64,000 nucleotides of DNA from Selenomonadales bacterium (lineage in GTDB: Bacteria; Bacillota; Negativicutes; Sporomusales; UBA7701). A program made the translations under genes and the position numbers. Positions 16,543-25,369 of the stretch are shown here, in pieces; within the stretch, counting starts at the first letter, position 1, and each line of letters starts with the position of its first letter. Where the stretch lies: assembly GCA_029976065.1 (NCBI GenBank), contig JARKNV010000012.1, positions 1 through 64,000 on the forward strand. Direction: 5' to 3'. The notes below the pieces were generated by a model, which was not told the origin of the DNA, searched no databases, and saw nothing but the letters and a program-made list of their open reading frames with translations.

Positions 16543-16580
16543 GTAGTAGCGAAAAAACTGGCAATTGGGGGATTGTTACT

Positions 16581-17666
16581 ATGCCACGGCCCAAGGTTGT
16601 GAATGACAAACGCCAGCCCGTGCCGCCGCTGAACGCCGAGGAGCTCAAGTTCCAGCTGCGGATAATGGAAGAGCATGCCGAGTTTATTAAGGCGGGCCTG
16701 CCTTGCGATAACGCCGTCCTGATCGGCGAGGCCGAGAACTTCCAGCAGGAGTATGCTTCGCTCCGGGACCGGGCCGAGCGGGTGCAGAGCCAGCGGCAGT
16801 TCGCGGAGCTTGTGGACGATGCCCAGGCCGTCACGACCGATTTTTATCGCTATAAGCGCCGGCTGCTGCATATGGCGCTGACGTGCCAGCTGCAGGGGAA
16901 CAATTTCGCGCTGCTGCTCGATCATATGTCGCGCGAGGCGGAGTACTTTCTTTTGCTGCTGGCCGCACTGGGCAGCGGGCGGCAGCTGTACCAGGCGGCG
17001 GGGGCGCGCGAGGTGGCATTTTGGCTGCGGCTGATGGCTGATCATGCGGCCTTCATCGTGCACCGCCTCGATCCGTCGGAGCGGACGCTGCAGGAGACGG
17101 CCTGCGAGTTTGCCGCGGAGTTCGACAGCCTGTATTTGCAGGGCCGCGATTTTGTGAGCATGCTGCGGGGCGAGACGGATGAGGTGCCTTCGTTCCGCCG
17201 GTTTATGCAGGATGTCCGGGTGTCGACGATACGGCTGCGGGATTTCACGCGGGCAGCCGAGACGCTGATAGCGGAGTGCCGGCTGGTGGGTCTGATACCG
17301 GCGCTGCTGGCCGATCATATGCGGCGGGAGGCGGATCACTTCCTGCTGGTGCTGGCGATTTTGGAGAAGGCCACTTTCGTTCCGTTCGCCGAGGACGGGG
17401 AGCCCGAGTGCATAAGCCTGGACGAGGCGATGGTGATGTTTGGCAACCCGGGAGGGGCGGTGGCGGTGGCCGCCGAGGAGATTGCCGACGGGGCGGGGCT
17501 TGATTACGAGGATGAGGACGAGGAGGATTACGACGACCGGGAGCCGGAGCCGCCGCCGCCGCCGGTAAAACCGGCCGAGCCGCCGGGACCGAAGGCGCCG
17601 CCGGCCAAAGGGGAAAAGTACAAGTGGAGCGGTAAGTGGCCCCGGCCGTTGGGGTCGCTGGAATAG
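16581..17666 (+). CDS. DUF2935 protein with acidic, proline-rich tail
   Basis: 361 residues. Two helical DUF2935 repeats are visible: residues 15-140 (ELKFQLRIMEEHAEFIKAGLP...LLDHMSREAEYFL) and 147-285 (VAFWLRLMADHAAFIVHRLDP...LLADHMRREADHFL). Each carries the His- and Glu-rich pattern that suggests metal binding in this ferritin-like fold. The tail from about 310 is acidic (DYEDEDEEDYDDREPEPPPP) and then Pro/Lys rich, probably disordered. The family is common in spore formers and its role is unknown. It has its own promoter and terminator. Confidence 0.8.
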   Translation: MPRPKVVNDKRQPVPPLNAEELKFQLRIMEEHAEFIKAGLPCDNAVLIGEAENFQQEYASLRDRAERVQSQRQFAELVDDAQAVTTDFYRYKRRLLHMALTCQLQGNNFALLLDHMSREAEYFLLLLAALGSGRQLYQAAGAREVAFWLRLMADHAAFIVHRLDPSERTLQETACEFAAEFDSLYLQGRDFVSMLRGETDEVPSFRRFMQDVRVSTIRLRDFTRAAETLIAECRLVGLIPALLADHMRREADHFLLVLAILEKATFVPFAEDGEPECISLDEAMVMFGNPGGAVAVAAEEIADGAGLDYEDEDEEDYDDREPEPPPPPVKPAEPPGPKAPPAKGEKYKWSGKWPRPLGSLE

Positions 17667-17671
17667 CGCAA

Positions 17672-17701
17672 GAAGAACCCCTGGAGAGGGGTTCTTTTGT
17701 T
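17672..17701 (+). terminator. Rho-independent terminator of the DUF2935 gene
   Basis: Arms AAGAACCCCT (17672-17681) and AGGGGTTCTT (17686-17695), loop GGAG, then TTGTTT. Confidence 0.85.
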
Positions 17702-17780
17702 TGGCGGGGCAGTTTTCGTGACAAACCTCGCTTCCGCGTATGGCTGCCAGGGGCGGCCTGCTCCGCCACGGCGGGGGGCG

Positions 17781-18737
17781 CTAGTCGATTATCGCCAGCG
17801 GACTGAGGAGTTCGCGGCTGCAGACGGTGAAGGCCAGCGGCCGGCGGTTGACGAGGTCGATGAGGCACAGGTCGGCGTTGGCGTTGCTGGTGGCTACGGC
17901 GAAGCGGCCGTCGGCGGTGAGGCAGAGGCGGGAGACGGAGCGTCCCAGGGCGATGGTGCCGGTGACGGCGCCGGCGACGAGGTCGACGACGGCGACGGCG
18001 GCGCTGTCTTCGCAGGCTACGTAGGCGGTCTGCCCGTCGGCCGAGGCGGCATGGACGGGGTAGACCGGGTAGCCGGCGGCGCAGCGTGAGCACTGGATGT
18101 GGATGACGACGGGCGGGGCGCTGCCTGCCGCCGGCAGGACGAGGAGGCCTTCGCCGCTGAAGGGGCCGGCGGTGAAGGGTATGAGCAGGCGGCCGGCGAC
18201 GGCGGTGAGGCCGGTGGGAACGCCGCCGAGGCGGCAGGTGCGGAGGAGCTCGCCGGCGGGGGAGTAGACGGCTGCCAGGCCGCCGCCGCCGGTTTCCCAT
18301 ACGCCATGGATTTCGCCGGCGACGACGGCGAGGCCGGCGCAGGCGCCGGTGTCGGGCGGCTTGCTCCAGGCGGAGCAGGTGGCGACGGCGAGGTCGAGGG
18401 CGTGAAGGACGCCGGCCGGATCGGTGATATAGGCGGTGAGCCGGTCGGCGGCGAGGGCGAACTGGACGGGGTGGGGCAGGGGAAGGGGCTGGGCGGATGG
18501 TTCGGCCGCCCTGGCCGCGAGGTCGATTTGGCAAAGGCCGCCCCACCCGGAGTGGCCGGCGAGGGTAACATAGGCTTGGCGGGAGGCAGGGGCGGCGATG
18601 AGGTCGATGGCCGCGAAACCCTGCGGGAGGGGGAATTCGGCGAGGATTTCGCCGCTGGGGCCGTCGGCGAGGAGGAGGGCGTGGCCGGCGGCGTCGAGGA
18701 GGAGGAGGGTAAAGGGGGTGACGGCGGTGGCGGGCAT
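17781..18737 (-). CDS. YVTN/NHL-type beta-propeller protein
   Basis: 318 residues, without a clear signal peptide. Repeated blades of about 40-45 residues with VAVVDLVAGAVTGTIALG, LCLTADGRFAVATSNANADLCLIDL and HALDLAVATCSAW are typical of YVTN beta-propellers. GGAGGTGAT precedes the ATG. Such propellers usually bind proteins or ligands; no enzymatic motif is visible. Two Cys in CSRCAAGYP could be structural or bind metal. It is transcribed alone, divergent from the ftsW/rodA-type gene. Confidence 0.7.
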   Translation of the reverse strand: MPATAVTPFTLLLLDAAGHALLLADGPSGEILAEFPLPQGFAAIDLIAAPASRQAYVTLAGHSGWGGLCQIDLAARAAEPSAQPLPLPHPVQFALAADRLTAYITDPAGVLHALDLAVATCSAWSKPPDTGACAGLAVVAGEIHGVWETGGGGLAAVYSPAGELLRTCRLGGVPTGLTAVAGRLLIPFTAGPFSGEGLLVLPAAGSAPPVVIHIQCSRCAAGYPVYPVHAASADGQTAYVACEDSAAVAVVDLVAGAVTGTIALGRSVSRLCLTADGRFAVATSNANADLCLIDLVNRRPLAFTVCSRELLSPLAIID

Positions 18738-18863
18738 GTATGTATCACCTCCGGGAATCGGTAGTATATATTATTCGCGTGGGGGCAAAAAGCGATATTG
18801 GGCGGCCCGGCGGTTTCTGGTATAATGGGGACGAGATGTATTCCGGCGGAAGGAGGGTGCGGC

Positions 18864-20042
18864 GTGCGCAGGGTTCCCGTTCCGTGGGCCAGCCCCGGCG
18901 AGGCGGTTTTCTATATCGTGCTGATATTGTTCGCCATTGGCACGATTAATGTGTTCAGCGCCAGTTTCGTCCTGGCCGGGCAGCTTTTGAACGACAGCTA
19001 TTTTTTCCTGAAAAGGCACTTGTTCGCTTTTCTGATCGGGATGATTGGCCTGGCGGTGACCGCGCGCCTCGATTACCGCCGGTTGGTGCGGTTCCTGCCG
19101 GTGCTGGTGGCGGCGGTGCTGGCGATGCTGGTGGCGGTGCATTTTGGCGGCGTCGACGCCAACGGTGCCCGGCGGTGGCTGAAGCTGGGCGTGAAGTTCC
19201 AGCCGTCGGAGTTCGCCAAGCTGGCGGCTATTTTGATGACAGCCGCGTATATCGGACCGCTCTTGGAAAAGGGCCGGCGGGTGACGATTTTTTCCTGGCC
19301 GGTGATTGTTACCGGCGTGATGGGTTTTCTTGTTCTCAAGCAGCCGGATATGGGAACGGCGGTGGTGATCGTCGGCCTGAGCCTGATCCTGTATTTGCCC
19401 AGCGGCATTCCCAAGCGGCAGGTGTATGGACTGATGTTCGGCGCGGCGATGGGGACGGTGTATCTGGTTTATGCGGCTGCGTACCGGGCGGAGCGCATTC
19501 TGGCCTGGCTCGATCCGTGGTCGTACGAGCAGACGAGCGGTTACCAGACGGTCCAGGCGCTGATGGCGATAGGGTCGGGGAGTGTTTTCGGCGCCGGGTT
19601 GGGGGTGGGGGCGAGCAAGTTTCATTATCTGCCTGAAGCCCATACCGACTTCGCGTTCGCGGTGCTGTGCCAGGAGATGGGGTTTGCGGGCGCGGCCCTG
19701 GTGCTGCTGCTGTTCGGCCTGCTGGCCTGGTACGGCATCAAGATTACCCTGCACGCCCGCGACGGGTTCGGGATGATGGCGGCCGCCGGGGCGACCTTTC
19801 TCATCGTCGGCCAGGCGGTGGGCAATATCGCGATGGTGTCCGGCCTGCTGCCGGTTACGGGGATTCCGTTGCCGTTCATCAGTTTCGGCGGCACGTCGCT
19901 GGTGGTGAATATGCTGGCGACCGGCCTGCTGATAAGCATCGGCCGCCTGGGCGGGAAGACGGCCGAGCCGGCCGGGGAGGGCGGCCCGGAGAAGGAGAGT
20001 ACGCGGCTGAAGCTGGTGAACCGACGGTTGGGCAGGAAGTAA
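18864..20042 (+). CDS. SEDS peptidoglycan glycosyltransferase (FtsW/RodA/SpoVE family)
   Basis: 392 residues with about ten membrane segments. SEDS proteins polymerise lipid II together with a class B penicillin-binding protein. Family landmarks are NGARRWLKLG, FQPSEFAKLAAI, KQPDMGTAVVI, GYQTVQALMAIGSGSVFGAGLG, HTDFAFAVLCQEMGF and GLLPVTGIPLPFISFGGTSL. The GTG at 18864 is supported by AAGGAGGG just before it. The gene is isolated from division and mreBCD genes, so whether it acts in division, elongation or the spore cortex cannot be decided. Confidence 0.9.
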   Translation: MRRVPVPWASPGEAVFYIVLILFAIGTINVFSASFVLAGQLLNDSYFFLKRHLFAFLIGMIGLAVTARLDYRRLVRFLPVLVAAVLAMLVAVHFGGVDANGARRWLKLGVKFQPSEFAKLAAILMTAAYIGPLLEKGRRVTIFSWPVIVTGVMGFLVLKQPDMGTAVVIVGLSLILYLPSGIPKRQVYGLMFGAAMGTVYLVYAAAYRAERILAWLDPWSYEQTSGYQTVQALMAIGSGSVFGAGLGVGASKFHYLPEAHTDFAFAVLCQEMGFAGAALVLLLFGLLAWYGIKITLHARDGFGMMAAAGATFLIVGQAVGNIAMVSGLLPVTGIPLPFISFGGTSLVVNMLATGLLISIGRLGGKTAEPAGEGGPEKESTRLKLVNRRLGRK

Positions 20043-20055
20043 ATACGAAACACAG

Positions 20056-20236
20056 GCGAACGTTCAGAAGCCCTGAGATGCGAGGCGCTCCGAGGACGCG
20101 AAGCGACGACGGCCCCGGATGGGCCTAGTGCCGGGCGCGCCATGGAAGGCGACAGCGCCCGCCCGCGTACTTTTTGGTACGCTAGCAAGCGCCCGGAGGA
20201 GCAACGACGCAGATCGGGGCTTATCAACGTTCGCCG
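20056..20236. repeat. 181-bp intergenic element bounded by inverted repeats
   Basis: GGCGAACGTT at 20056-20065 and AACGTTCGCC at 20227-20236 are perfect 10-bp inverted repeats. Between them are further short arms: GGCCCCGGATGGGCC near 20112, and GCGTAC/GTACGC around a T-rich loop near 20166. It has no credible gene. It may be a structured RNA or a small palindromic repeat family; its copy number cannot be seen from this window. Confidence 0.45.
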
Positions 20237-20297
20237 ATGTTTAGCCTTCCGGGTATGGTGGCATACTGCTTGTAAGATGCCTACGGGGGGCGAGCTT

Positions 20298-20576
20298 ATG
20301 CTGTGGCTTATCCGTCTGGGGGCCTACGCCCTCGGCGGCGCCGTTATCTGGAGCGTTCTGCAGGACGCGGCGGGGCCGGCCGGGTATTTTCCCGGGGGCC
20401 GGCACCTGGCGCTTGACGCCGACAACGGCATGATTTTCGGGGTGTGCGCCGGTCTAAGCCGGTATACGGGGCTGGATGCGACGTTCATCCGCCTGGTGTG
20501 GGCGCTGGCCGGCCTGTACCGGGGCGCGGGCATAGCGCTTTATCTGCTGGCTTTTTTGCTGATGCCGTTGAGCTGA
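20298..20576 (+). CDS. PspC-domain membrane protein
   Basis: 92 residues. A hydrophobic N-terminus (MLWLIRLGAYALGGAVIWSV) precedes a PspC domain with the signature NGMIFGVCAGLSRYTGLDATFIRLVWAL and a second membrane segment ending LLAFLLMPLS. PspC domains occur in phage-shock envelope-stress proteins, but short single-domain forms in Firmicutes are uncharacterised. The ATG at 20298 is chosen because GGGGGGCGAG lies upstream; an upstream in-frame ATG would translate the inverted-repeat element. Confidence 0.77.
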   Translation: MLWLIRLGAYALGGAVIWSVLQDAAGPAGYFPGGRHLALDADNGMIFGVCAGLSRYTGLDATFIRLVWALAGLYRGAGIALYLLAFLLMPLS

Positions 20577-20694
20577 TAGATATTACCGGGGGCTGACCTT
20601 TACGGGCGGCTCTATTTTTTTGCGCCTGTTGTGACGTTGCCGGCCAGATTCACATAAAATGTAGTAGGTTTATCAATAAGGAGGGTGAGTCGGC

Positions 20695-20961
20695 TTGGAT
20701 AGAGAGATGAGGCCCAAGTGGTACGAGGAAGCGATGATGGCGGACGTGCCGGTCATGAAGAAGGATATGATGACGAAAGACGATTGCATGGATAAGGAAA
20801 CGAACGAGAATACCGGGGACTTATTTCCCATCCCCCCGGGGATGATGGCGCACGCTTACGTTCCCTGGCAGTGCTACGACAAGGCGTTTTCGCCGTGCGA
20901 GGCGCTGATGAGGGGCACGCTTTTCCCTGAGCTTTGGGGTGCATACCCTATCCCCGAATAA
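20695..20961 (+). CDS. cotJA: Spore coat associated protein CotJA
   Basis: 88 residues. The C-terminal half (DLFPIPPGMMAHAYVPWQCY, then EALMRGTLFPEL) is the CotJA signature. CotJA is made in the mother cell and is needed with CotJC for coat incorporation in Bacillus. The N-terminal 40 residues are Met/Asp/Lys rich and variable. A TTG start at 20695 is preferred because AAGGAGGGTGAG lies just before it; ATG at 20707 is the alternative. CATAAAAT near 20653 resembles a sigma-E -10 element (CATACAAT). Confidence 0.87.
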   Translation: MDREMRPKWYEEAMMADVPVMKKDMMTKDDCMDKETNENTGDLFPIPPGMMAHAYVPWQCYDKAFSPCEALMRGTLFPELWGAYPIPE

Positions 20962-20983
20962 CGGCGACGGAGGTGAAAGATTC

Positions 20984-21241
20984 ATGGATTGCGCAAAACA
21001 GTTTGCCATGCTGAAAAAAATCCAGGAGATGGAGTTCGTGGCGGTGGAGTTGAACCTGTACCTGGATACCCACCCCTGCGACGAGGACGCCATCAACGAT
21101 TACAACTGCGCGGTGGAAGTGCTGAAAAAAATGCGGAAGGATTACGAAGGCGAATTCGGCCCGCTGTTCAACTTCGGCTGGGGCGGTTTTTCGGGACACC
21201 CGTGGCAATGGGCCGAGGGCCCCTGGCCCTGGGAAATTTAA
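20984..21241 (+). CDS. cotJB: Spore coat protein CotJB
   Basis: 85 residues. LKKIQEMEFVAVELNLYLDTHP and DAINDYNCAVEVLKKMRKDYE match CotJB, and the Trp/Gly-rich tail (GWGGFSGHPWQWAEGPWPWE) is usual. The ATG at 20984 has GGAGGTGAAAG upstream. It is the middle gene of the cotJABC operon. Confidence 0.92.
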   Translation: MDCAKQFAMLKKIQEMEFVAVELNLYLDTHPCDEDAINDYNCAVEVLKKMRKDYEGEFGPLFNFGWGGFSGHPWQWAEGPWPWEI

Positions 21242-21264
21242 TGATGTGAGGGAGCAATGACGAT

Positions 21265-21861
21265 ATGTGGATATATGAAAAGAAGCTTGAGCATCCGGTG
21301 CGGGTAAGCCGGCCGGACGTGAAGTTCGCGAAGATGGTCATTACTCAGTACGGCGGCCCGGACGGGGAGCTGTCGGCCTCGCTCCGCTATCTCAATCAGC
21401 GGTATTCCATGCCGACGGATAACGCCAAGGCCCTTTTGACGGATATCGGCACCGAGGAAATGGCACATATGGAGATGATTGCGGCGCTGGTATTCAAGCT
21501 GGTGGACGGCGCGTGCTGCGAAGATTTCAAGGCGGTCGGCTGGGAAGGGCAGTTCACGCAGCATAATCACGGCCTGTTCTGGACGGACGCGAACGGCATT
21601 CCCTGGTCGGCGAAATATATCGCCTGCCTGGGCGACCCGATCACCGACCTGACGGAGGATATGGCGGCCGAGCAGAAGGCCAGGACTACCTATGAGCATC
21701 TGATCGCCTGTACGGACGACGAGTGCGTGAAGGACACGCTCCGCTTCCTGTGGCAACGTGAGGTGGTCCATTTCCAACGGTTCGGCGAGATGCTGAACAC
21801 GGTGCAGGAGTGGATGGCCAACAGCAAAAACTGCTGGATGGGACACCGGACGGAGAAGTGA
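21265..21861 (+). CDS. cotJC: Spore coat manganese-catalase-like protein CotJC
   Basis: 198 residues, matching the ferritin-like Mn-catalase family. Di-metal ligand candidates are visible in GTEEMAHMEMI (Glu, Glu, His) and in AAEQKARTTYEHLI with QREVVHFQRF. CotJC is a coat component that may remove peroxide during spore maturation. Operon context with cotJA and cotJB supports the call. Confidence 0.93.
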   Translation: MWIYEKKLEHPVRVSRPDVKFAKMVITQYGGPDGELSASLRYLNQRYSMPTDNAKALLTDIGTEEMAHMEMIAALVFKLVDGACCEDFKAVGWEGQFTQHNHGLFWTDANGIPWSAKYIACLGDPITDLTEDMAAEQKARTTYEHLIACTDDECVKDTLRFLWQREVVHFQRFGEMLNTVQEWMANSKNCWMGHRTEK

Positions 21862-21870
21862 CGGGGCGAA

Positions 21871-21904
21871 GGAAAACAGCGGCGCAAGGCCGCTGTTTTT
21901 GCGT
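21871..21904 (+). terminator. Rho-independent terminator of cotJABC
   Basis: The hairpin ACAGCGGC-GCAAG-GCCGCTGT with flanking A and T runs lies 10 bases after the stop. The same hairpin sequence recurs at 38988-39016 and 50281-50308. Confidence 0.9.
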
Positions 21905-22067
21905 TATGAGAATATATACTTGCTGCTGGTGCCAGAGAGGAAACATTTTTCGTTTGCAATACCCGGGTGAATCGCGGTCAACGGTGACGTGGCCGATAAT
22001 AACTGACTTCGTGTCATGGAAATCTACGAGCCGCGCGGCAAACGAGAAGCCCCAGCAGGAGTGCCTT

Positions 22068-23375
22068 TTAATTATTAACCCTCAAATTGACGAATTTCGG
22101 TGCGACGAGTTCCGGCAGTTTCAGGGAGACAGAAACGCTAAACGTCCGTTGATCGAAGGAGATCAGGCACTGCCCCTGGTATTTGGCGGCCAGGGTTTTC
22201 ACGCTTGCAAGGCCGATACCGTCGCCGGTACTTCTTTTTGAAGAAATAAATCCGCCGGGCTGATACTGCAGGTGGCCGTTAAACGAATTTGCAGTTTTAA
22301 TTACAAGATAGCCTTTGGCTAATATAGCCTTTATATCGATAAATCGCGCTTCGGAGCCTGTCATTTTATCACAGGCTTCGATGGCGTTTTCCAGGCAGTT
22401 GCCGATAATGACGCACAGGTCCAGATCATCAATGCCCAGATTATCAGGGATATTTAGATTAACGTTGACATCAATGGCTTGTTGCTTGGCCAGTTTTAAG
22501 TAGTGGCAGATGAGCGCGTCGGCGGACTGGTTGCGGCATACGGTGGGAATATGGCTGTCATCGTAGTTATTGCAGAGCTTGTTCAGATATTCTTGGGCCG
22601 CTGCCGCCTCTTTTTTGCCTAAGAACTCCGAGATTGTCACCAGATGATGGCGCAAGTCGTGGCGGGTTGCTTTGGCGGCAGTGATGCTGTCGCTTAGATT
22701 GCGATAATGATCGCGCTGCAGGGCCAGCTGCTTCTCCAGCAACTGCTGGCGCTTGGTCCTGTCGATGGATATGGCGATCAGGTAATAAGCAATGGAAATG
22801 ATGATGGTCGATAATACGAGGGGAATGAAAATGGACAGCAAGTAGGTTCTTTGTACCGCGTAGAAAGCGAGCAATATGAAGGATAGGAACGGAAACATTG
22901 TAAAAATGGGATTCTGGAGATTGATGATCTCGAGGATGTTTCTGACATGGGGTGTGATATGTTTTCTTATTAGCGGTATAGATGCCAGTTCCAGCAGTTG
23001 GCCTGCCAAAACTAAACCGCCCACCATATGGCCAAAGACTATTTGCTCTAGAAACAGAGCGATAAGAAAGTTAAACAGGGATAACGAAGTGACCATGAAT
23101 AGCACAAAAAATTTAGCATTAAGCGTTTCTTTGAAAATCAGGGCAATGGGAACAAAATACAATATGGTCAGCATGTGGCCGATTAAGAAGGTGTCGAGAC
23201 CTGTGGGCGTCAAAAGGAGGCGCGCAAGGTACTGGGCAACCCATGTACCGGCATAGGCGATAATTTGAAACCAAAGAGGCCGCTTGGGAGTTAAGAAGGA
23301 GTAAGTAAGCCAAATATTCGAGATAAGGAAGATTGCCCGGCTTATATTGATTAAAAGCAGGGTGGAATCTGCCAT
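22068..23375 (-). CDS. GHKL-domain (AgrC-like) membrane sensor histidine kinase
   Basis: 435 residues. About six membrane segments occupy residues 1-200, a coiled helix 205-235, and the phosphoacceptor region RHDLRHHLVTISEFL has H239. The ATPase part has the N box NCLENAIEACD and G box GDGIGLASVKTLAAKYQG. This is the AgrC/LytS-type kinase class, whose partners are LytTR response regulators. The only LytTR regulator in the window is at 33098-33817, about 10 kb away. GGAGGAAATC precedes the ATG. It probably senses an extracellular signal; no peptide-pheromone gene was recognised. Confidence 0.87.
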   Translation of the reverse strand: MADSTLLLINISRAIFLISNIWLTYSFLTPKRPLWFQIIAYAGTWVAQYLARLLLTPTGLDTFLIGHMLTILYFVPIALIFKETLNAKFFVLFMVTSLSLFNFLIALFLEQIVFGHMVGGLVLAGQLLELASIPLIRKHITPHVRNILEIINLQNPIFTMFPFLSFILLAFYAVQRTYLLSIFIPLVLSTIIISIAYYLIAISIDRTKRQQLLEKQLALQRDHYRNLSDSITAAKATRHDLRHHLVTISEFLGKKEAAAAQEYLNKLCNNYDDSHIPTVCRNQSADALICHYLKLAKQQAIDVNVNLNIPDNLGIDDLDLCVIIGNCLENAIEACDKMTGSEARFIDIKAILAKGYLVIKTANSFNGHLQYQPGGFISSKRSTGDGIGLASVKTLAAKYQGQCLISFDQRTFSVSVSLKLPELVAPKFVNLRVNN

Positions 23376-23438
23376 ATGATTTCCTCCATTGAAGAAGATT
23401 AATATAGTTAACGCTTAGTTAAATAGAAGCGGGTTGCC

Positions 23439-23476
23439 ATGGACCATGCGACGACAGGACGCATGGTCCATTATTT
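23439..23476 (+). terminator. Orphan terminator-like hairpin upstream of the LytTR-type promoter
   Basis: Perfect 12-bp arms ATGGACCATGCG and CGCATGGTCCAT with a 9-base loop, then TATTTT. No plus-strand gene precedes it. The same sequence context follows the response regulator gene at 33832-33867, so it may be a copied piece of that terminator. Confidence 0.5.
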
Positions 23477-23480
23477 TCGT

Positions 23481-23547
23481 CAATTTTCCTCAAAAACCTG
23501 CAAATTTTTCCTGGTGGAATGATACATTCCTGACGGGTTTGTATAAT
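23481..23547 (+). promoter_or_regulatory. Putative LytTR-regulated promoter (site 1)
   Basis: CAATTTTCC (23481-23489) is followed by AAATTTTTCC ending at 23511, with the TTTTCC cores 22 bp apart. A TATAAT -10 box lies at 23542-23547, 30 bp downstream. LytTR-domain regulators such as AgrA bind paired direct repeats of this spacing next to the -35 region. It would drive the 23654-27308 operon. Confidence 0.6.
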
Positions 23548-23653
23548 GTTCGCGAGGAGTAAACGTGCTGAGCAGGCTATTGACCGACTATATGAAAATG
23601 CCGCCGGAGGAATTGGAAGGCTTCCCGGCAGGCAATAAGAAGGAGAATGGTTT

Positions 23654-25369
23654 ATGAAAAGATTATCCAGACGGACATTCATCAAAACCGGTCTGGCCGG
23701 GGCGGCGCTGGTGGCGTGCGGCGCGCTTCTTCCCGGCGCCAAGTGGCTGCTTCGCCCGGTGGGGGCCGCACCGGGTTTCCAGACAACGGTCGAGCGTACG
23801 ATCGTTCCCGTTCCCGTGCCGGCCGCTGCGCCGAAGATTCTGCCGTCAGAGGCCGCTAAATACGCCCAGTATGGCTACAGCGCCTGGCGGTTCGCCGAAG
23901 GGCTCGGTTATGAAAAGCGGTTGGACCTCATGCCCGCCGCGTACACCGGCAAAGCGGTCACTAAGACGGCAAAGCTTTTGCGGTTCTTTACGATAGCCGA
24001 CATCCATATCTCCGACAAGGAAACTCCTGCCCAAGCGGTTTTTTACGGCTACAAAGGCGGGGTTTCCTCGGGATATTCGCCGGTTATGCTGTATACCACC
24101 CATGTTCTGGACGCCGCCGTCCGGACGATCAACGAGATTCATAAGCAAAATCCCCTTGATTTCGGAATCTCCCTGGGCGACACCTGCAACAGCACGCAGT
24201 ACAACGAGCTGCGCTGGTATGTCGATGTGCTCGACGGCCGGGTCATCACCCCGAGCTCGGGTAATCACGCCGGCGCCGCTACCATCGATTATCAGAAACC
24301 TTACAAGGCGGCGGGGCTTGACAAGTCCATCCCCTGGTATCAGACGCTCGGTAACCACGATCATTTCTGGATGGGGTTCATGCCGCCGAACGATTATATT
24401 CGCCAGAGTCTCGTCGGCGAGGAAATAGTCAACCTGGGCAATCTGTTCGCCGATCCCCGCGGCCTTGACAGCCGGGGTTTTTACATGGGCGCGATCGACG
24501 GGTCGACGCCTTATGGGGAGGTTATCGGCGCAGGCCCGGCCAAAGATTTTCCGATTCCCCCGAAGGTGGCGGCCGCCGATCCGGACCGCCGCTCGCTTTC
24601 GAAAAAGGAGTGGATGGGCGAATTTTTTAAAACGTCCTCCAAGCCGGTCGGCCACGGTTTCAGCCAGGCCAACGTCGATAAAGATTTTGCCTGTTACAGC
24701 TTCGAACCGAAGGCGGGGCTGCCGGTCAAGGTCATCGTGCTCGACGATACCCAAAGGAACGACGACCCCAACAATCCCGCTTCTCTCGGCTACGGGCACT
24801 GCTCTGTCGACAAGGAACGCTATGTCTGGCTGGTGAGCGAGCTTGAAAAGGGCCAGGCTGAAGGCAAGCTTATGATTATCGCCGCTCACATCCCGATCGG
24901 CGTCGAAGCGGGGAATTCCATGATGGCTTGGAGCAAAGACGCTTATGTGTCGGAGGGAGAGTTCTTTGCCAAGCTTCACGAATACCCGAATCTCGTCGCG
25001 TGGGTAGCGGGCCATCGCCATATCAATACAGTCACCGCGTTTGCGTCGCCTGATCCGGACCGTCCCGAACTCGGCTTCTGGCAGGTCGAAACCGCGTCGC
25101 TGCGTGATTTCCCCCAACAGTTGCGCACGTTCGAGATCGTCCGCAACAGCGATAATACGATTTCGATTTTTGTAACCAACATCAATCCGACCGTCGAAGA
25201 GGGATCGCCGGCGGCGATATCGCGCGCTTATGCTGTCGGGGCTCAGCAGGTATTCAACAATAAGCTGCCTTTTCTGCCTTCCGGAGCGTACAATGCCGAG
25301 CTTGTCAAGCAATTGAGCCCGGAAATGCAGGCGAAGCTTCAAGGCTGCGGCACGCCGATGCAAGTATGA
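23654..25369 (+). CDS. Tat-exported calcineurin-like metallophosphoesterase
   Basis: 571 residues. The Tat signal SRRTFIKTG is followed by a hydrophobic stretch and Ala-rich cleavage region (1-40). Metallophosphoesterase motifs appear in order: ADIHIS (D-x-H), GDTCNS (GD), GNHDHF (GNHD), AAHIPI and AGHRHINT (GHxH). It resembles the large TAT-dependent phosphoesterase group known as TIGR03768. It should act in the periplasm on a phosphate ester not identified here. GAAGGAG precedes the ATG. It overlaps the next gene by four bases and heads an operon of three exported proteins. Confidence 0.87.
   Translation: MKRLSRRTFIKTGLAGAALVACGALLPGAKWLLRPVGAAPGFQTTVERTIVPVPVPAAAPKILPSEAAKYAQYGYSAWRFAEGLGYEKRLDLMPAAYTGKAVTKTAKLLRFFTIADIHISDKETPAQAVFYGYKGGVSSGYSPVMLYTTHVLDAAVRTINEIHKQNPLDFGISLGDTCNSTQYNELRWYVDVLDGRVITPSSGNHAGAATIDYQKPYKAAGLDKSIPWYQTLGNHDHFWMGFMPPNDYIRQSLVGEEIVNLGNLFADPRGLDSRGFYMGAIDGSTPYGEVIGAGPAKDFPIPPKVAAADPDRRSLSKKEWMGEFFKTSSKPVGHGFSQANVDKDFACYSFEPKAGLPVKVIVLDDTQRNDDPNNPASLGYGHCSVDKERYVWLVSELEKGQAEGKLMIIAAHIPIGVEAGNSMMAWSKDAYVSEGEFFAKLHEYPNLVAWVAGHRHINTVTAFASPDPDRPELGFWQVETASLRDFPQQLRTFEIVRNSDNTISIFVTNINPTVEEGSPAAISRAYAVGAQQVFNNKLPFLPSGAYNAELVKQLSPEMQAKLQGCGTPMQV

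Noticed and set aside
17245-18546. 433-codon minus-strand frame overlapping the propeller and DUF2935 genes
   Set aside because: Arg/Pro-rich shadow of the true minus-strand propeller frame. No ribosome site or domain.
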